Shown here: positions 33,793 to 42,955 of the stretch, in pieces
Layout: each line of letters begins with the position of its first letter
Numbering within the stretch: position 1 is the first letter of the stretch
Assembly: GCA_016342345.1 (NCBI GenBank)
Contig: JAEINO010000002.1
Location: forward strand, 62,001-126,000
DNA length: 64,000 bases
Source: Pseudodesulfovibrio sp.
GTDB lineage: Bacteria > Desulfobacterota > Desulfovibrionia > Desulfovibrionales > Desulfovibrionaceae
Direction: 5' to 3'
The notes under the pieces: generated by a model
The model's input: the letters and a program-made list of their open reading frames with translations, nothing else
Database searches by the model: none
Told to the model about the DNA's origin: nothing
Position numbers and translations under genes: made by a program

Positions 33793-35042
33793 TTGGTAAG
33801 GTTGAGTGAAAGTCTCCAATAGAGTTCTTCAAGCAATATGGCCAGGTCTGCATGGATGCCTCCCGGTTCAGGCGGCGTGCCGAACAGGGCGCGTCTTTGT
33901 TCGCAAAGCCCTTGGGTCGAAACTGCCTCGGGCGAGGAATGGAACATGGTCATGGACAGACGTTCTGCCAGCAGATAGCCGCTCAGGCCATTGGCCAGGA
34001 GGTCCATGAGAACCTTGAATTCGGGGCTGTGCTGTTTCCAGAAAGCCAGTGTTGCGGCATCCGGCTTGACCGCAAGGGATTCACAAATGAGTGAATAGAG
34101 CGAATTGATGCCGGCACCTGGGAGACCTCGTCTCCAGCCGAGAAGCCATGGGTTGCGCCAGAACAGCAGGAAGTGATCCGTACCTGTGGCGATGATTTTT
34201 TCCATGGCAGCACGGGCTGCCATGAGTACCGGGTCTTCCCATACAACTTGGCGCGAGGCCACGTCCCAGGCTGGAATAGGTCCGCAGTCCAGAGTGGTAC
34301 CAAGGCTCTTGCCCAGAATGTGGGCCAGCCATCGATTGGCCTGGGGGGATGCCGGGGTTTCCAGATGGGCATAGCTCAGGATGACTTTTCCTGTGCCGAA
34401 ATCATTGGCTGTCACACAGGGCAATCCTTCCAGAAAATCAGGGCGCAGATTGATGCCGTAGAGGTTTTCCCAATCGGTCATGGTCCCCTTGGGAAGGGTG
34501 GAAAGCTTGATGTCCGCCACCCAGAAGTCCGGGCCGGGCGTATTGTAGCGGGCAAGTACGGTAACGGAGTCGTCCCGAGGGTCAAATCTTCCCGGCCACC
34601 AGACGGGCAACTTGACGTTGTCATCCATGTCATCAGGGACCAGTGGGTCTTGTGTGTTCAGGTTGGATTCCACATGGCCGGAAAGGAAGTGGTGCAGTCG
34701 GTTCGTGTATCCCTTGCGCGTCCATGGAGACAACCCCAGACCATAGGGACCGGTCAAAGCAAGGCCTGCTCCGCCGCAGAAGCCGAGGTAGGTTCCTCCG
34801 CCATGAACGAATTCACAGATAGCATCCATGCCCTGCACGCCCAGTCGGTCGGCTTTGCCCTTGGCGCGTCCTCCGGGGACGATGAGCATTTTTTGGGCTT
34901 TTCCGGACTTGCCAGAGAGTACCCCCTGGGCTATCTCAGACCCGCGCACGAGACGATGTGGCACACCCCATGCGGTTAGTGCGCGGGTGATCAGTAGTCC
35001 CCAAAAATGTGACTCGTCCCAATATATATGTATACTTGACAT
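33789..35042 (-). CDS. BPL_N (glutamine-amidotransferase-like) domain protein
   Basis: A soluble protein of 417 residues. Residues 1-130 match the N-terminal domain of biotin-protein ligases, a class I amidotransferase-like fold: IYWDESHFWGLLITRAL, MLIVPGGRAKGKADRLG and GGGTYLGFCGGAGLAL, with a Cys in the nucleophile-elbow position (GFCGGAG). The rest has GRFDPRDDSVTVLARY, YGINLRPDFLEGLPCV and a helical C-terminus. No ligase core is present. The reaction is unknown. Start ATG 35042 behind GAGAG; an upstream in-frame ATG at 35144 lacks support. Divergent from valS. Confidence 0.8.
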   Translation of the reverse strand: MSSIHIYWDESHFWGLLITRALTAWGVPHRLVRGSEIAQGVLSGKSGKAQKMLIVPGGRAKGKADRLGVQGMDAICEFVHGGGTYLGFCGGAGLALTGPYGLGLSPWTRKGYTNRLHHFLSGHVESNLNTQDPLVPDDMDDNVKLPVWWPGRFDPRDDSVTVLARYNTPGPDFWVADIKLSTLPKGTMTDWENLYGINLRPDFLEGLPCVTANDFGTGKVILSYAHLETPASPQANRWLAHILGKSLGTTLDCGPIPAWDVASRQVVWEDPVLMAARAAMEKIIATGTDHFLLFWRNPWLLGWRRGLPGAGINSLYSLICESLAVKPDAATLAFWKQHSPEFKVLMDLLANGLSGYLLAERLSMTMFHSSPEAVSTQGLCEQRRALFGTPPEPGGIHADLAILLEELYWRLSLNLTN

Positions 35043-35302
35043 ATGCGGCTCTCTTGACAAGGGTAGTCCGCACGCTATCAAGGGCTGCCGACAGTGGCAA
35101 GTGCAACAATCAATTGAAGGCATTTGACGGTTGTGTTGCTGCAAAAAAACTCACCGAGGAAGCAAATGCTTTGGCCTTGAACAGTATCCGTTTTTGGCAT
35201 TGAAATTTTTTGATAGTGCGCTTGGAAGATGTAATAGTTTGATATTTAAAGATGTTTACGTGATGCGTGAACACTGTTCTGATAGAAAACAAGGATTCAT
35301 AC

Positions 35303-37969
35303 ATGACCCGGAAAGAACTGGCCAAGGTCTACGAGCCTTGGGATGTTGAAGAAAAGTGGGAAAACCACTGGGAAGAAAACAAGACCTTCACCCCTGACCC
35401 CGATGGTCCGGGCGAGTCCTATTCAATAGTTATCCCGCCACCCAACGTGACCGGCGTCCTGCACATGGGGCACGCCTTGAACCTGACACTTCAGGACATA
35501 TTGTGCCGTTTCAACCGCCAGCAGGGCAAGAATGTGCTCTGGGTTCCGGGTACCGATCATGCGGGCATTGCCACGCAGAACGTGGTTGAACGCCAACTCA
35601 AGGAAGAAGGCCTTACCCGTCATGATCTGGGCCGCGACAAGTTTATTGAGCGTGTCTGGGACTGGAAGAAGGAGAAGGGCGACCATATCCTTTCGCAGAT
35701 TCGTCGCATTGGTGCATCAGTTGACTGGACTCGTGAATGTTTTACCTTTGACGATCAGCGCGCCAAGGCCGTGCGCGAGGTTTTTGTCAAGCTCTATGAA
35801 GAAGGCCTTATCTACAAGGGCGATTACATTATCAACTGGTGTAATCGCTGCCATACCGCCCTGGCTGACGATGAGGTCGAGCATGAGGCAAAGCCCGGCA
35901 AGCTTCATCATGTCAAATATCCTCTGGCGGATGGCTCCGGTCATCTGATCGTGGCCACCACACGACCCGAAACCATGCTGGCTGATACCGCGATTGCGGT
36001 GAATCCCGAAGATGATCGGTTCAATCATCTCATCGGCAAGGAAGCCGTGCTGCCACTGGTCGGTCGCAAGTTGCCCATTATCGGTGACAAGTATGTTGAT
36101 GTGGAGTTTGGTACCGGTTGTCTCAAGGTCACTCCGGCGCACGACATGAATGACTGGGAGCTTGGCCGTAAGCACGATCTTGATATTATTTCCATGCTGG
36201 ACGAGGACGGTGTCGTCAACGAGAACGCCCCTGAAAAATATCGGGGCATGACCGCCCTGGCTGCCCGTGTGGTTATCCTGGCTGATCTTGAGGCCGAAGG
36301 ATTGCTGGAGAGCATCGTTGATCACGACCATAATGTCGGGGTCTGCTACCGCTGCAAATCCGTTATCGAGCCGCATGTTTCCACCCAGTGGTTCGTGTCC
36401 ATGAAGCCTTTGGCCAAAAAAGCCCGTGCTGCCGTGCCGTCCGAGACACAGATTTACCCTGAGCACTGGACCAAGACCTATTATGACTGGCTGGACAATA
36501 TCCGTGACTGGTGCATTTCCCGTCAGATCTGGTGGGGTCATCGTATTCCGGCATGGACCTGCGAGAAATGCGGCAAACTGACCGTTGCCATCGAAGATCC
36601 CAGTGCCTGTTCCTCCTGCGGAAGCAAGAATATCGTTCGGGAGGAAGACGTGCTGGACACCTGGTTCTCGTCAGCTCTCTGGCCGTTTTCCACGCTGGGC
36701 TGGCCTGATGATACCAAGGAACTTGCAAAGTATTACCCGACATCCTGTCTGGTCACCGGTTTTGATATTCTCTTTTTCTGGGTTGCCCGCATGATGATGA
36801 TGGGCCTTCAGTTCAAGGAGCAGGTGCCGTTCAAGGAAGTTTATATCCACGCCCTTGTCCGCGACGAGAATGGCAAGAAGATGTCCAAGTCCACGGGCAA
36901 TGTCATTGATCCGCTGTCCATGATCGACAAGTATGGAGCCGATGCCTTGCGTTTTACCCTGACCAGCTTTGCTGCCATGGGTCGTGACATCAAGCTGTCG
37001 GAGCAGCGTATCGAGGGCTACAAGCATTTCATGAACAAGATTTGGAATGCCACCCGTTTCGGCATGATGAATTTGCCGGACGAAATTCCTGCGGTGCAAT
37101 TGAGCGAAGCGGACGGCCTTGCCAACAAGTGGATTCTGCATCGTCTTGAAGAAGTCAAGAAATCCATTGTCGAGGCGACCGGCGAATATCGGTTCAACGA
37201 GATTGCTCAGATTCTCTATCGGTTTATCTGGAGCGAATTCTGCGACTGGTATCTTGAGATGATCAAACCCGCTCTGTATGGCGAGGATGAGACTACCAAG
37301 GCCGCCACCCAGAAGGTTCTGTGGACTGTGTTGTCCGAAACCATGCTGCTTTTGCATCCGGTAACGCCGTTCATCACTCAGGGAATTTGGTCCGTCCTGC
37401 CCCGTCCGGCTGGTGATGATCGTTCGGACGATATCGCAACCCTGCCGTTCCCGGAGATGCGTGAAGAGTGCCTGGACCCGGCTGCCGTGGCCCGGATGGA
37501 ACTTTTTATGGGCGTGGTTTCTGGTACTCGCAATATTCGTACGGAACTGCTTATCGAGCCTGCCAAGAAACTCGACTTGCTCATCAAGACCGTGTCTGAT
37601 GAGGACAAGGCAGTTCTTGAAGAGAACATGCATTTGATCAAGTCCCTGGCCCGTTTCGAGAATGTGACCATTGGTCCTGATGTCGAGGCCCCCAAGGCAT
37701 CCGGCGCAGCAGTGGTTCAGGGCAACGAAATATCCGTTCCTCTGGAAGGCGTGGTTGATTTTGAAAGCGAGCTTGCCCGTCTGGACAAGAACATCACCAA
37801 GCTCGATAAGACCATGATGGGTGTGTCCAACAAGCTCGGGAACCCCGGCTTTGTGAACAATGCCCCGCCCGAAGTTGTCGAGAAAGAGAAAACCAAACTG
37901 GCCGATATGGACGAAGAGAAAACCAAACTTACCCAGCTCAAGGAACGTCTTGAGTCGGTGATGGGCTAG
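35303..37969 (+). CDS. valS: Valyl-tRNA synthetase
   Basis: Class I aminoacyl-tRNA synthetase of 888 residues that charges tRNA-Val. HIGH-type motif in PPNVTGVLHMGHAL (about residues 43-56), editing domain with TTRPETMLADTAIAV, zinc-ribbon-like CEKCGK...CSSCGS in the middle (about 415-445) and KMSKS in DENGKKMSKSTGNVIDP. C-terminal coiled-coil arm (about 820-888) that contacts tRNA. Start ATG 35303 after AAGGATTC; 35267 lies too far upstream. The next gene begins 23 nt later. Confidence 0.97.
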   Translation: MTRKELAKVYEPWDVEEKWENHWEENKTFTPDPDGPGESYSIVIPPPNVTGVLHMGHALNLTLQDILCRFNRQQGKNVLWVPGTDHAGIATQNVVERQLKEEGLTRHDLGRDKFIERVWDWKKEKGDHILSQIRRIGASVDWTRECFTFDDQRAKAVREVFVKLYEEGLIYKGDYIINWCNRCHTALADDEVEHEAKPGKLHHVKYPLADGSGHLIVATTRPETMLADTAIAVNPEDDRFNHLIGKEAVLPLVGRKLPIIGDKYVDVEFGTGCLKVTPAHDMNDWELGRKHDLDIISMLDEDGVVNENAPEKYRGMTALAARVVILADLEAEGLLESIVDHDHNVGVCYRCKSVIEPHVSTQWFVSMKPLAKKARAAVPSETQIYPEHWTKTYYDWLDNIRDWCISRQIWWGHRIPAWTCEKCGKLTVAIEDPSACSSCGSKNIVREEDVLDTWFSSALWPFSTLGWPDDTKELAKYYPTSCLVTGFDILFFWVARMMMMGLQFKEQVPFKEVYIHALVRDENGKKMSKSTGNVIDPLSMIDKYGADALRFTLTSFAAMGRDIKLSEQRIEGYKHFMNKIWNATRFGMMNLPDEIPAVQLSEADGLANKWILHRLEEVKKSIVEATGEYRFNEIAQILYRFIWSEFCDWYLEMIKPALYGEDETTKAATQKVLWTVLSETMLLLHPVTPFITQGIWSVLPRPAGDDRSDDIATLPFPEMREECLDPAAVARMELFMGVVSGTRNIRTELLIEPAKKLDLLIKTVSDEDKAVLEENMHLIKSLARFENVTIGPDVEAPKASGAAVVQGNEISVPLEGVVDFESELARLDKNITKLDKTMMGVSNKLGNPGFVNNAPPEVVEKEKTKLADMDEEKTKLTQLKERLESVMG

Positions 37970-37992
37970 CCCTGAATACTGGAGACAAGAGA

Positions 37993-39498
37993 ATGGCAAA
38001 CGTATTCCTCGTCGGTGCTGGACCGGGTGATCCGGGCATGTTGACCTTGCGTGCAAAAGAGATCATCGAGACCTGTGACATCATGATCTATGACTATCTC
38101 GCCAATGCGGATTTCCTGAAATGGTGCAAGCCTGAGTGTGAAATTCTGTATGTGGGCAAGAAGGGTGGAGATCATACTCTGCCCCAGGACAAGATAAATG
38201 AACTGATCGTGGACAAGGCCCGCAGCGGCAAGACCATCTGTCGGCTCAAGGGCGGCGATCCGTATGTGTTCGGTCGTGGAGGCGAAGAGGGCGAGGAACT
38301 GGTTGAGGCCGGTATCGACTTTGAGGTCGTGCCGGGTATTACGGCCGGAGTTGCCGCTCCTGCCTATGCCGGTATTCCGGTCACGCATCGCGATTTTACC
38401 ACTAGTGTCTGTTTCATTACCGGCCATGAAGACCCGACCAAGGGCGAGTCCAGCAACAACTGGGCTGTGTACGGTCAGTCCAACTCCACTCTCGTATTTT
38501 ACATGGGCGTGGGCAATCTGCCCATGATTGCCAGGAACCTGATGGACAACGGCAGGGCTGCCGATACTCCGGTGGCTCTGGTGCGCTGGGGGACTCGTTG
38601 CAATCAGCAAAGTTTTGTTTCCACGCTGGAAAATGTGGCCGAGGAAGCGAAAAAGCGCGATTTCAAGGCCCCGTCCATCATCATTGTGGGCGGCGTCTGT
38701 TCCCTGCATGACAAGCTGGCATGGTTCGAGAAGAAGCCCATGCTTGGCAAGGGTGTGGTTGTGACCCGTGCGCGTGAACAGGCCAGCGGTCTGGTGGATA
38801 TTCTGCGCGGACATGGTGCTTGCATTCACGAATTCCCGACCATTTCCGTGGATCATCTGGACGATTATAACGAGGTCGAGACAGCCATCCTGCAACTGGC
38901 CCGGTATCAGTGGGTGGTCTTCACCTCCGTTAATGGCGTCAAGTTTTTCTGGGAACAGCTCGGCCTGATAGGTCTGGATTCCCGTATTATGGGAGGCCTT
39001 CAGGTGGCGGCCATTGGTCCGGCCACGGCTGACGAGTTGAAGGCTCGCGGCATCATGCCTGATTTCGTGCCGGAGAAGTACGTGGCCGAACACGTGGTTG
39101 ACGGGCTGCTCAAGCTCGGCATCCAGGGTCAGGACGTGCTTATCCCGCGTGCCAAGGTTGCCCGTGAAGTGCTGCCCGACGAACTCAAGAAGGCCGGCTG
39201 CAACGTCACGGTTCTGCCTGTCTACGAGACCAAACTGGTCCAGAGCAGTGGAGACGAGATCGTGGCCCTGCTTGAGAATGGGGATATCCAGTATATCACC
39301 TTTACCTCGTCAAGCACGGTGGAGAATTTCTTTGAGCTTGTCTCTCCCGAGACGCTGAAGAAATACCCGGACGTGAAGATTGCCTCTATTGGGCCGATCA
39401 CGAGCAAGACAGTGGAAGCGCATGGATTCACTCCGGATATCGAGCCGGAAGATTACACCATTCCCGGCCTTGTGGCGGAGTTGGTGAAAAGCGTTTAG
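37993..39498 (+). CDS. cobA-hemD: Uroporphyrinogen-III C-methyltransferase fused to uroporphyrinogen-III synthase
   Basis: A 501-residue fusion joining HemD and SUMT, which makes the branch point from hydroxymethylbilane to precorrin-2 for cobalamin and siroheme. Residues 1-245: SUMT with VGAGPGDPGMLTLRA, KGGDPYVFGRGGEEGEELV and VPGITAGVAAPAYAGIPVTHR as two blocks. From about residue 250 (GKGVVVTRAREQASGLVDIL): HemD, with VVFTSVNGVKFFW and ITFTSSSTVENFF. Fusions of this type are known in sulfate reducers and clostridia. Start ATG 37993 after GGAGACAAGAG. Probably co-transcribed with valS; a terminator follows. Confidence 0.95.
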   Translation: MANVFLVGAGPGDPGMLTLRAKEIIETCDIMIYDYLANADFLKWCKPECEILYVGKKGGDHTLPQDKINELIVDKARSGKTICRLKGGDPYVFGRGGEEGEELVEAGIDFEVVPGITAGVAAPAYAGIPVTHRDFTTSVCFITGHEDPTKGESSNNWAVYGQSNSTLVFYMGVGNLPMIARNLMDNGRAADTPVALVRWGTRCNQQSFVSTLENVAEEAKKRDFKAPSIIIVGGVCSLHDKLAWFEKKPMLGKGVVVTRAREQASGLVDILRGHGACIHEFPTISVDHLDDYNEVETAILQLARYQWVVFTSVNGVKFFWEQLGLIGLDSRIMGGLQVAAIGPATADELKARGIMPDFVPEKYVAEHVVDGLLKLGIQGQDVLIPRAKVAREVLPDELKKAGCNVTVLPVYETKLVQSSGDEIVALLENGDIQYITFTSSSTVENFFELVSPETLKKYPDVKIASIGPITSKTVEAHGFTPDIEPEDYTIPGLVAELVKSV

Positions 39499-39524
39499 CA
39501 GGCGTTATTTGGTAGAATATGAAA

Positions 39525-39557
39525 AGGCCCCAACGTGTTAGCTGGGGTCTTTTTTTT
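39525..39557 (+). terminator. Rho-independent terminator after cobA-hemD
   Basis: GGCCCCA pairs with TGGGGTC (one G-T-type pair at the base), with a 10-nt loop, followed by eight T residues. Confidence 0.88.
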
Positions 39558-39611
39558 GAGAAACGAGGATGATTCGTGTCGTGTTGGTGGAACTTTTGTC
39601 ATTTGAGTCGT

Positions 39612-39637
39612 GTTTTGCGGTGTGCTTGTGGCAAAAC
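39612..39637. repeat. Inverted repeat upstream of purN
   Basis: GTTTTGC (39612-39618) and GCAAAAC (39631-39637) flank a 12-nt spacer. It could be an operator for the purN operon. No known box was recognised. Confidence 0.3.
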
Positions 39638-39722
39638 AATCCTTGAAAAATGTGACAGATTGCGCCAACTATGCGGGCTGAATGTTTACGCCCTTGTGCG
39701 TTGAACTAAGTGGAATTGATTC

Positions 39723-39739
39723 GGCCCTGATTCAGGGCC
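39723..39739 (+). promoter_or_regulatory. Short hairpin directly before the purN ribosome site
   Basis: GGCCCTGA-T-TCAGGGCC is a near-perfect palindrome that ends 2 nt before the AAGGAG site of purN. It could be an operator or a small RNA hairpin that shapes initiation. Confidence 0.4.
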
Positions 39740-39752
39740 ATAAGGAGAATAT

Positions 39753-40457
39753 ATGACGTTACCCATAGCCGTTCTCGTGTCCGGGAGCGGGTCCAACCTG
39801 CAATCCATCATTGATCGCATTGAAGAAGGCGTGCTTGATGCCGAAATCAAGCTGGTCATTTCCAACAAGCCCGGTGCTTATGGAATCGAGCGTGCCCAGA
39901 ACCATGATATTCCCCATCGGGTGCTCCTGCACACCGACTATCGCTCCCGAGAGGCCTTTGACGAGGCCATGATGGAGGCTATTCGTGAATCAGGCGTGGA
40001 CGAAACCGGCGTGGTGGTCATGGCCGGATTCATGCGTATTGTCACGCCGGGTTTTCTCAAGGCTTTCGAGCATCGTGTCATCAACATTCATCCCGCCTTG
40101 CTCCCCAGTTTTGCCGGAGTGCACGGCCAGTCCGATGCTGCCGATTACGGTGTCAAGATTTCCGGCTGCACCGTGCATTTCGTGGACGAGGAAATGGATC
40201 ATGGCCCGGTCATCATCCAGGCCGCTGTTCCCTGTCAGGCTGGCGAGGACGGAGATGTTCTCGGTTCCCGGATTCTCAAGCTGGAGCACCGCGTTTTCCC
40301 CCAGGCTCTCCAGTGGCTGGCGGAAGAACGTCTGGTCATCGAAGGGCGACACGTCCGGCTCAAGGTTTCTGGCCAGCCGTGCGCCACACAGCCCATGGCA
40401 GATGTCCAGCCCAATACGTGCGCGCTGGTCTGGCCGCCTCTGGAAAAAGGATTTTAG
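39753..40457 (+). CDS. purN: Phosphoribosylglycinamide formyltransferase
   Basis: Third step of purine synthesis: transfers formyl from 10-formyltetrahydrofolate to GAR. 234 residues, slightly longer than the usual 190-215. Motifs: VLVSGSGSNLQSIID (residues 7-21), GFMRIVTPGFL, the catalytic His in INIHPALLPSF (near residue 112) and VHFVDEEMDHGPVIIQ with the essential Asp. The extra C-terminal 30 residues include TQPMADVQPNTCALVW and have no known role. Start ATG 39753 behind AAGGAGAATAT. First gene of a four-gene run with the exonuclease, cobM and yjbQ genes. Confidence 0.95.
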   Translation: MTLPIAVLVSGSGSNLQSIIDRIEEGVLDAEIKLVISNKPGAYGIERAQNHDIPHRVLLHTDYRSREAFDEAMMEAIRESGVDETGVVVMAGFMRIVTPGFLKAFEHRVINIHPALLPSFAGVHGQSDAADYGVKISGCTVHFVDEEMDHGPVIIQAAVPCQAGEDGDVLGSRILKLEHRVFPQALQWLAEERLVIEGRHVRLKVSGQPCATQPMADVQPNTCALVWPPLEKGF

Positions 40458-40462
40458 CAGTC

Positions 40463-41005
40463 ATGTCCATTCATACCCTTGATAATGTTCGTTTTGTGGC
40501 CATTGATTTCGAAACCGCAGATTCCAAGCGGGATTCGGCCTGTGCCGTGGGCCTCGTGGTCGTTGACAAGGGTAAGATCGTGGACCGCGAGTACCGGCTG
40601 ATCCGACCGCCGCGTCGAAAATTCAATCCGTTCTGTCAACGTGTGCATGGTATTTATTGGGAAGATGTGGCCGAGGCACCTGTTTTTGGTGAGATCTGGC
40701 CGGAATTGGAGCCATTTTTCGATGATGCGGACTTCATCGTTGCCCACAATGCAGCCTTTGATAAGTCCGTGTTGCATACCTGCTGTCGCGAATTCTGCTA
40801 TGATGCACCGGAACAGCCGTTTCTGTGTACTGTCCAGCTTTCCCGCAAAACCTGGTCGCTGGCCTCAAACAAACTGCCGAGCGTCTGTGAACATCTTGGA
40901 ATCAGCCTCGATCATCACCATGCCGCGTCCGATGCCGAAGCCTGTGCGCTGATCGCAGTCAATGGTTTGCGCCAGAATCCCGGCTACCTCGGCACGGTGC
41001 TGTGA
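40463..41005 (+). CDS. DnaQ-like 3'-5' exonuclease domain protein
   Basis: A 180-residue DEDDh-type exonuclease domain. Acidic residues and His of the family occur in FVAIDFETADSKRDSACA (residues about 11-28), HNAAFDKSVL (about 94-103) and DHHHAASDAEACAL (about 152-165). No polymerase or helicase partner is encoded nearby. Short stand-alone enzymes of this kind act on RNA or DNA ends. Start ATG 40463, five nt after the purN stop; the stop overlaps the start of cobM (TGATG). Confidence 0.85.
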   Translation: MSIHTLDNVRFVAIDFETADSKRDSACAVGLVVVDKGKIVDREYRLIRPPRRKFNPFCQRVHGIYWEDVAEAPVFGEIWPELEPFFDDADFIVAHNAAFDKSVLHTCCREFCYDAPEQPFLCTVQLSRKTWSLASNKLPSVCEHLGISLDHHHAASDAEACALIAVNGLRQNPGYLGTVL

Positions 41006-41766
41006 TGGCTCGCGTCTGTTTCATCGGAGCCGGACCGGGCGATCCCGAGTTGATCACGGTCAAGGGCCAGCGTCTTATCCGGGAAGCTGATTTGGTGCTG
41101 TTTGCCGGTTCTCTCGTGCCTGAAGCTGTGGTCGCCACTGTCAAGGATGGTGCGCGCGTGGAGGACTCTGCGCCGCTGAATCTTGAGCAAACGCATGCCT
41201 TGATGATGGAAACCATCGCTGCCGGAGGCATGGTTGCTCGCGTTCATACCGGCGATTCATCGCTTTACGGGGCCATCCGTGAGCAAATGGCTCTGCTTGA
41301 TCGCGATGGCGTGGACTATGAAGTGATTCCCGGCGTTACAGCCGGATTTGCTGCTGCCGCTTCAGCCTGCAAGTCTTTCACTGTGCCGGAAATTACTCAG
41401 ACTCTCATTTTCACTCGTTTGGCCGGAAAGACACCGGTGCCCGACTCTGAGCGGTTGTGCGAACTTGCGCGTCACGGTTCGGCCATGTGTATCTATCTTT
41501 CGGCGGGTAATCCTGAAGGAATACAGGATGAGCTTTTGGCCGGGGGGCTGATCCCGTCCACATTGGTGGTCATGGCATACCGTGTGGGCTGGCCCGAGGA
41601 AAAGGTTGTCGAGACCGATCTCGCACATCTTGCCCGGATCGCACGGGACAACGACTTTACCCGCCAGACTGTGTTCCTGATTCTGCCCGGTCAGGGCATT
41701 GAGGATGCCGGGACAGCCAAATCACTTCTGTACGACGAGAATTTTAAGCATATGTACCGCACATAG
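41005..41766 (+). CDS. cobM: Precorrin-4 / cobalt-precorrin-4 C11-methyltransferase
   Basis: SAM-dependent methyltransferase of the corrin pathway, 253 residues (CobM/CbiF family). Motifs: VCFIGAGPGDPELITVKGQR, split as FIGAGPGDPELI and TVKGQR; LFAGSLVPEAV; HTGDSSLYGAIREQM; EVIPGVTAGFAAAASA. The likely anaerobic lifestyle favours the cobalt-precorrin-4 reaction (CbiF). Start ATG 41005, overlapping the previous stop; a GTG one codon earlier is equivalent. The yjbQ-type gene starts 10 nt downstream. Confidence 0.93.
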   Translation: MARVCFIGAGPGDPELITVKGQRLIREADLVLFAGSLVPEAVVATVKDGARVEDSAPLNLEQTHALMMETIAAGGMVARVHTGDSSLYGAIREQMALLDRDGVDYEVIPGVTAGFAAAASACKSFTVPEITQTLIFTRLAGKTPVPDSERLCELARHGSAMCIYLSAGNPEGIQDELLAGGLIPSTLVVMAYRVGWPEEKVVETDLAHLARIARDNDFTRQTVFLILPGQGIEDAGTAKSLLYDENFKHMYRT

Positions 41767-41775
41767 GAGACCGCC

Positions 41776-42171
41776 ATGGAGATCTTGCAGATTCGGACCC
41801 ACGACAGGGAAGCAATGGTGGACATCACCAACGAACTACGCAAGCTGATCCACGCCAACGGTTGGTCTGATGGTGCACTGCTCCTGTATTGCCCGCACAC
41901 CACCGGAGCCGTCACGGTCAATGAAGGAGCTGATCCAGACGTGGTCCGCGACATCCTCGTGAACATGCGTAAACTCGTGCCGCACACCGGCGATTACCAT
42001 CACGCAGAAGGCAACTCCGATGCCCACATCAAGTCCAGCATGTTCGGCTGCGAGCAGATGGTCATTGTGGAAGGTGGTACTATCCAGCTCGGCACATGGC
42101 AGAAGATTTATTTCTGTGAGTTTGACGGGCCGCGCAGTCGCAAATTGTGGGTGAAATGGCTGGAAGCGTAG
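41776..42171 (+). CDS. YjbQ/UPF0047 family protein
   Basis: A 131-residue protein of the YjbQ family, linked in some species to thiamine-phosphate synthesis as a secondary activity. Motifs HTTGAVTVNEGADPDV, YHHAEGNSDAHIKSSMFG and GGTIQLGTWQKIYFCEFDGPR (as two blocks) are strongly conserved, and its several His residues fit metal or phosphate binding. The role in this operon with purN and cobM is unclear. Start ATG 41776 behind AGGAGACCGCC. Confidence 0.9.
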   Translation: MEILQIRTHDREAMVDITNELRKLIHANGWSDGALLLYCPHTTGAVTVNEGADPDVVRDILVNMRKLVPHTGDYHHAEGNSDAHIKSSMFGCEQMVIVEGGTIQLGTWQKIYFCEFDGPRSRKLWVKWLEA

Positions 42172-42174
42172 TCT

Positions 42175-42591
42175 TTAGTCGTCCAAAGAACTAACCTTGT
42201 CATTGAACCTGATGGTCGCCGCAAGCCAATCTTGATCAGGCTTGAAATATATAAACGTGAAAAAGAGAGGCGTCCTCTCGGTGAAGGCGATGTACTTCAG
42301 CTTGACCACGGACTTCCCGTACTCTTTCCGGTCAAGCAACTCATATCGGCTGCACTTCCCGGCCATTGGCATTTGAGCGACGTACTGCCGTTTAGCAAGC
42401 TCGGATTTCTCTTCGCTCATCTGCTTGGGGTCAAAATCATCGAACCACGCATCAGCCATTTTGACAAACTCGCCTTTGAGCAAGTGCTCAAAACCGGCTT
42501 CTGCCATGTCTTCAGGAGTTGCACTGCTTGCCGCCATTGCCACGCTTGAGATCATGAGAATCAAAGCCGTGATCGCCAGTACTCGTTTCAT
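42175..42591 (-). CDS. Small secreted protein, unknown function
   Basis: A 138-residue exported protein: signal peptide (MKRVLAITALILMISSVAMA, cut near residue 20) and a mature part with EDMAEAGFEHLLKGEFVKMADAWFDDF, here as EDMAEAGFEHLLKGE and FVKMADAWF, and KLKYIAFTERTPLFFTFIYFKP. The mature part resembles the loose NTF2/DUF4878-like group of small alpha-plus-beta proteins. Start ATG 42591 after AAGGATC. Convergent with the yjbQ gene, 3 nt apart. Confidence 0.72.
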   Translation of the reverse strand: MKRVLAITALILMISSVAMAASSATPEDMAEAGFEHLLKGEFVKMADAWFDDFDPKQMSEEKSELAKRQYVAQMPMAGKCSRYELLDRKEYGKSVVKLKYIAFTERTPLFFTFIYFKPDQDWLAATIRFNDKVSSLDD

Positions 42592-42955
42592 ATTTGATCC
42601 TTGATGAAGTTGCTGTTGCAAGGTCAACGAAATAGATTTGCTGTAGACTGATCTAACCGTCTATCAGATGTTGAGACGGTAATCCAGTTCATCGTTGTGA
42701 GGCACAGAAAAGACAGATACGGGGTAGAAGATAAAGATGTGGAGAATTAAGCATGAAGGTGTGCGCGGGTTTGTGGTAGCAACGAATAAGTTTTGTTTAA
42801 TGTGGTTGTTGGGCTAGGACTGGAAGTTTTTTTCAAGGGCTTCCATTTTTCTGAAATGGCGACATGTATTGTCTGGCATTCGTATTTGCCGCAAATGCCT
42901 GTTTTGGGGTAGGGTTGCAAAAGTTGTACAGGAACAATCTAGACGGGAGGCTGAT
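42592..42955. other. 364-bp divergent intergenic region
   Basis: Spacer between the 42175-42591 gene (minus) and the DUF4389 gene (plus). It contains a 7-bp perfect inverted repeat ACCGTCT/AGACGGT (42656-42680, 11-nt loop) and AT-rich tracts. No gene is supported; one 26-codon frame at 42737 was considered and dropped. Confidence 0.5.

Noticed and set aside
35043..35302. T-box or attenuator leader before valS
   Set aside because: No T-box sequence, no specifier loop pattern, no terminator-antiterminator pair; T-boxes are rare in this group.
36671..38056. 461-codon minus-strand frame opposite valS
   Set aside because: Shadow of a highly conserved synthetase gene; it also runs through the cobA-hemD start.
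42737..42817. 26-codon frame in the divergent spacer at 42.7 kb
   Set aside because: Too short to judge, weak ribosome site, no recognisable feature.
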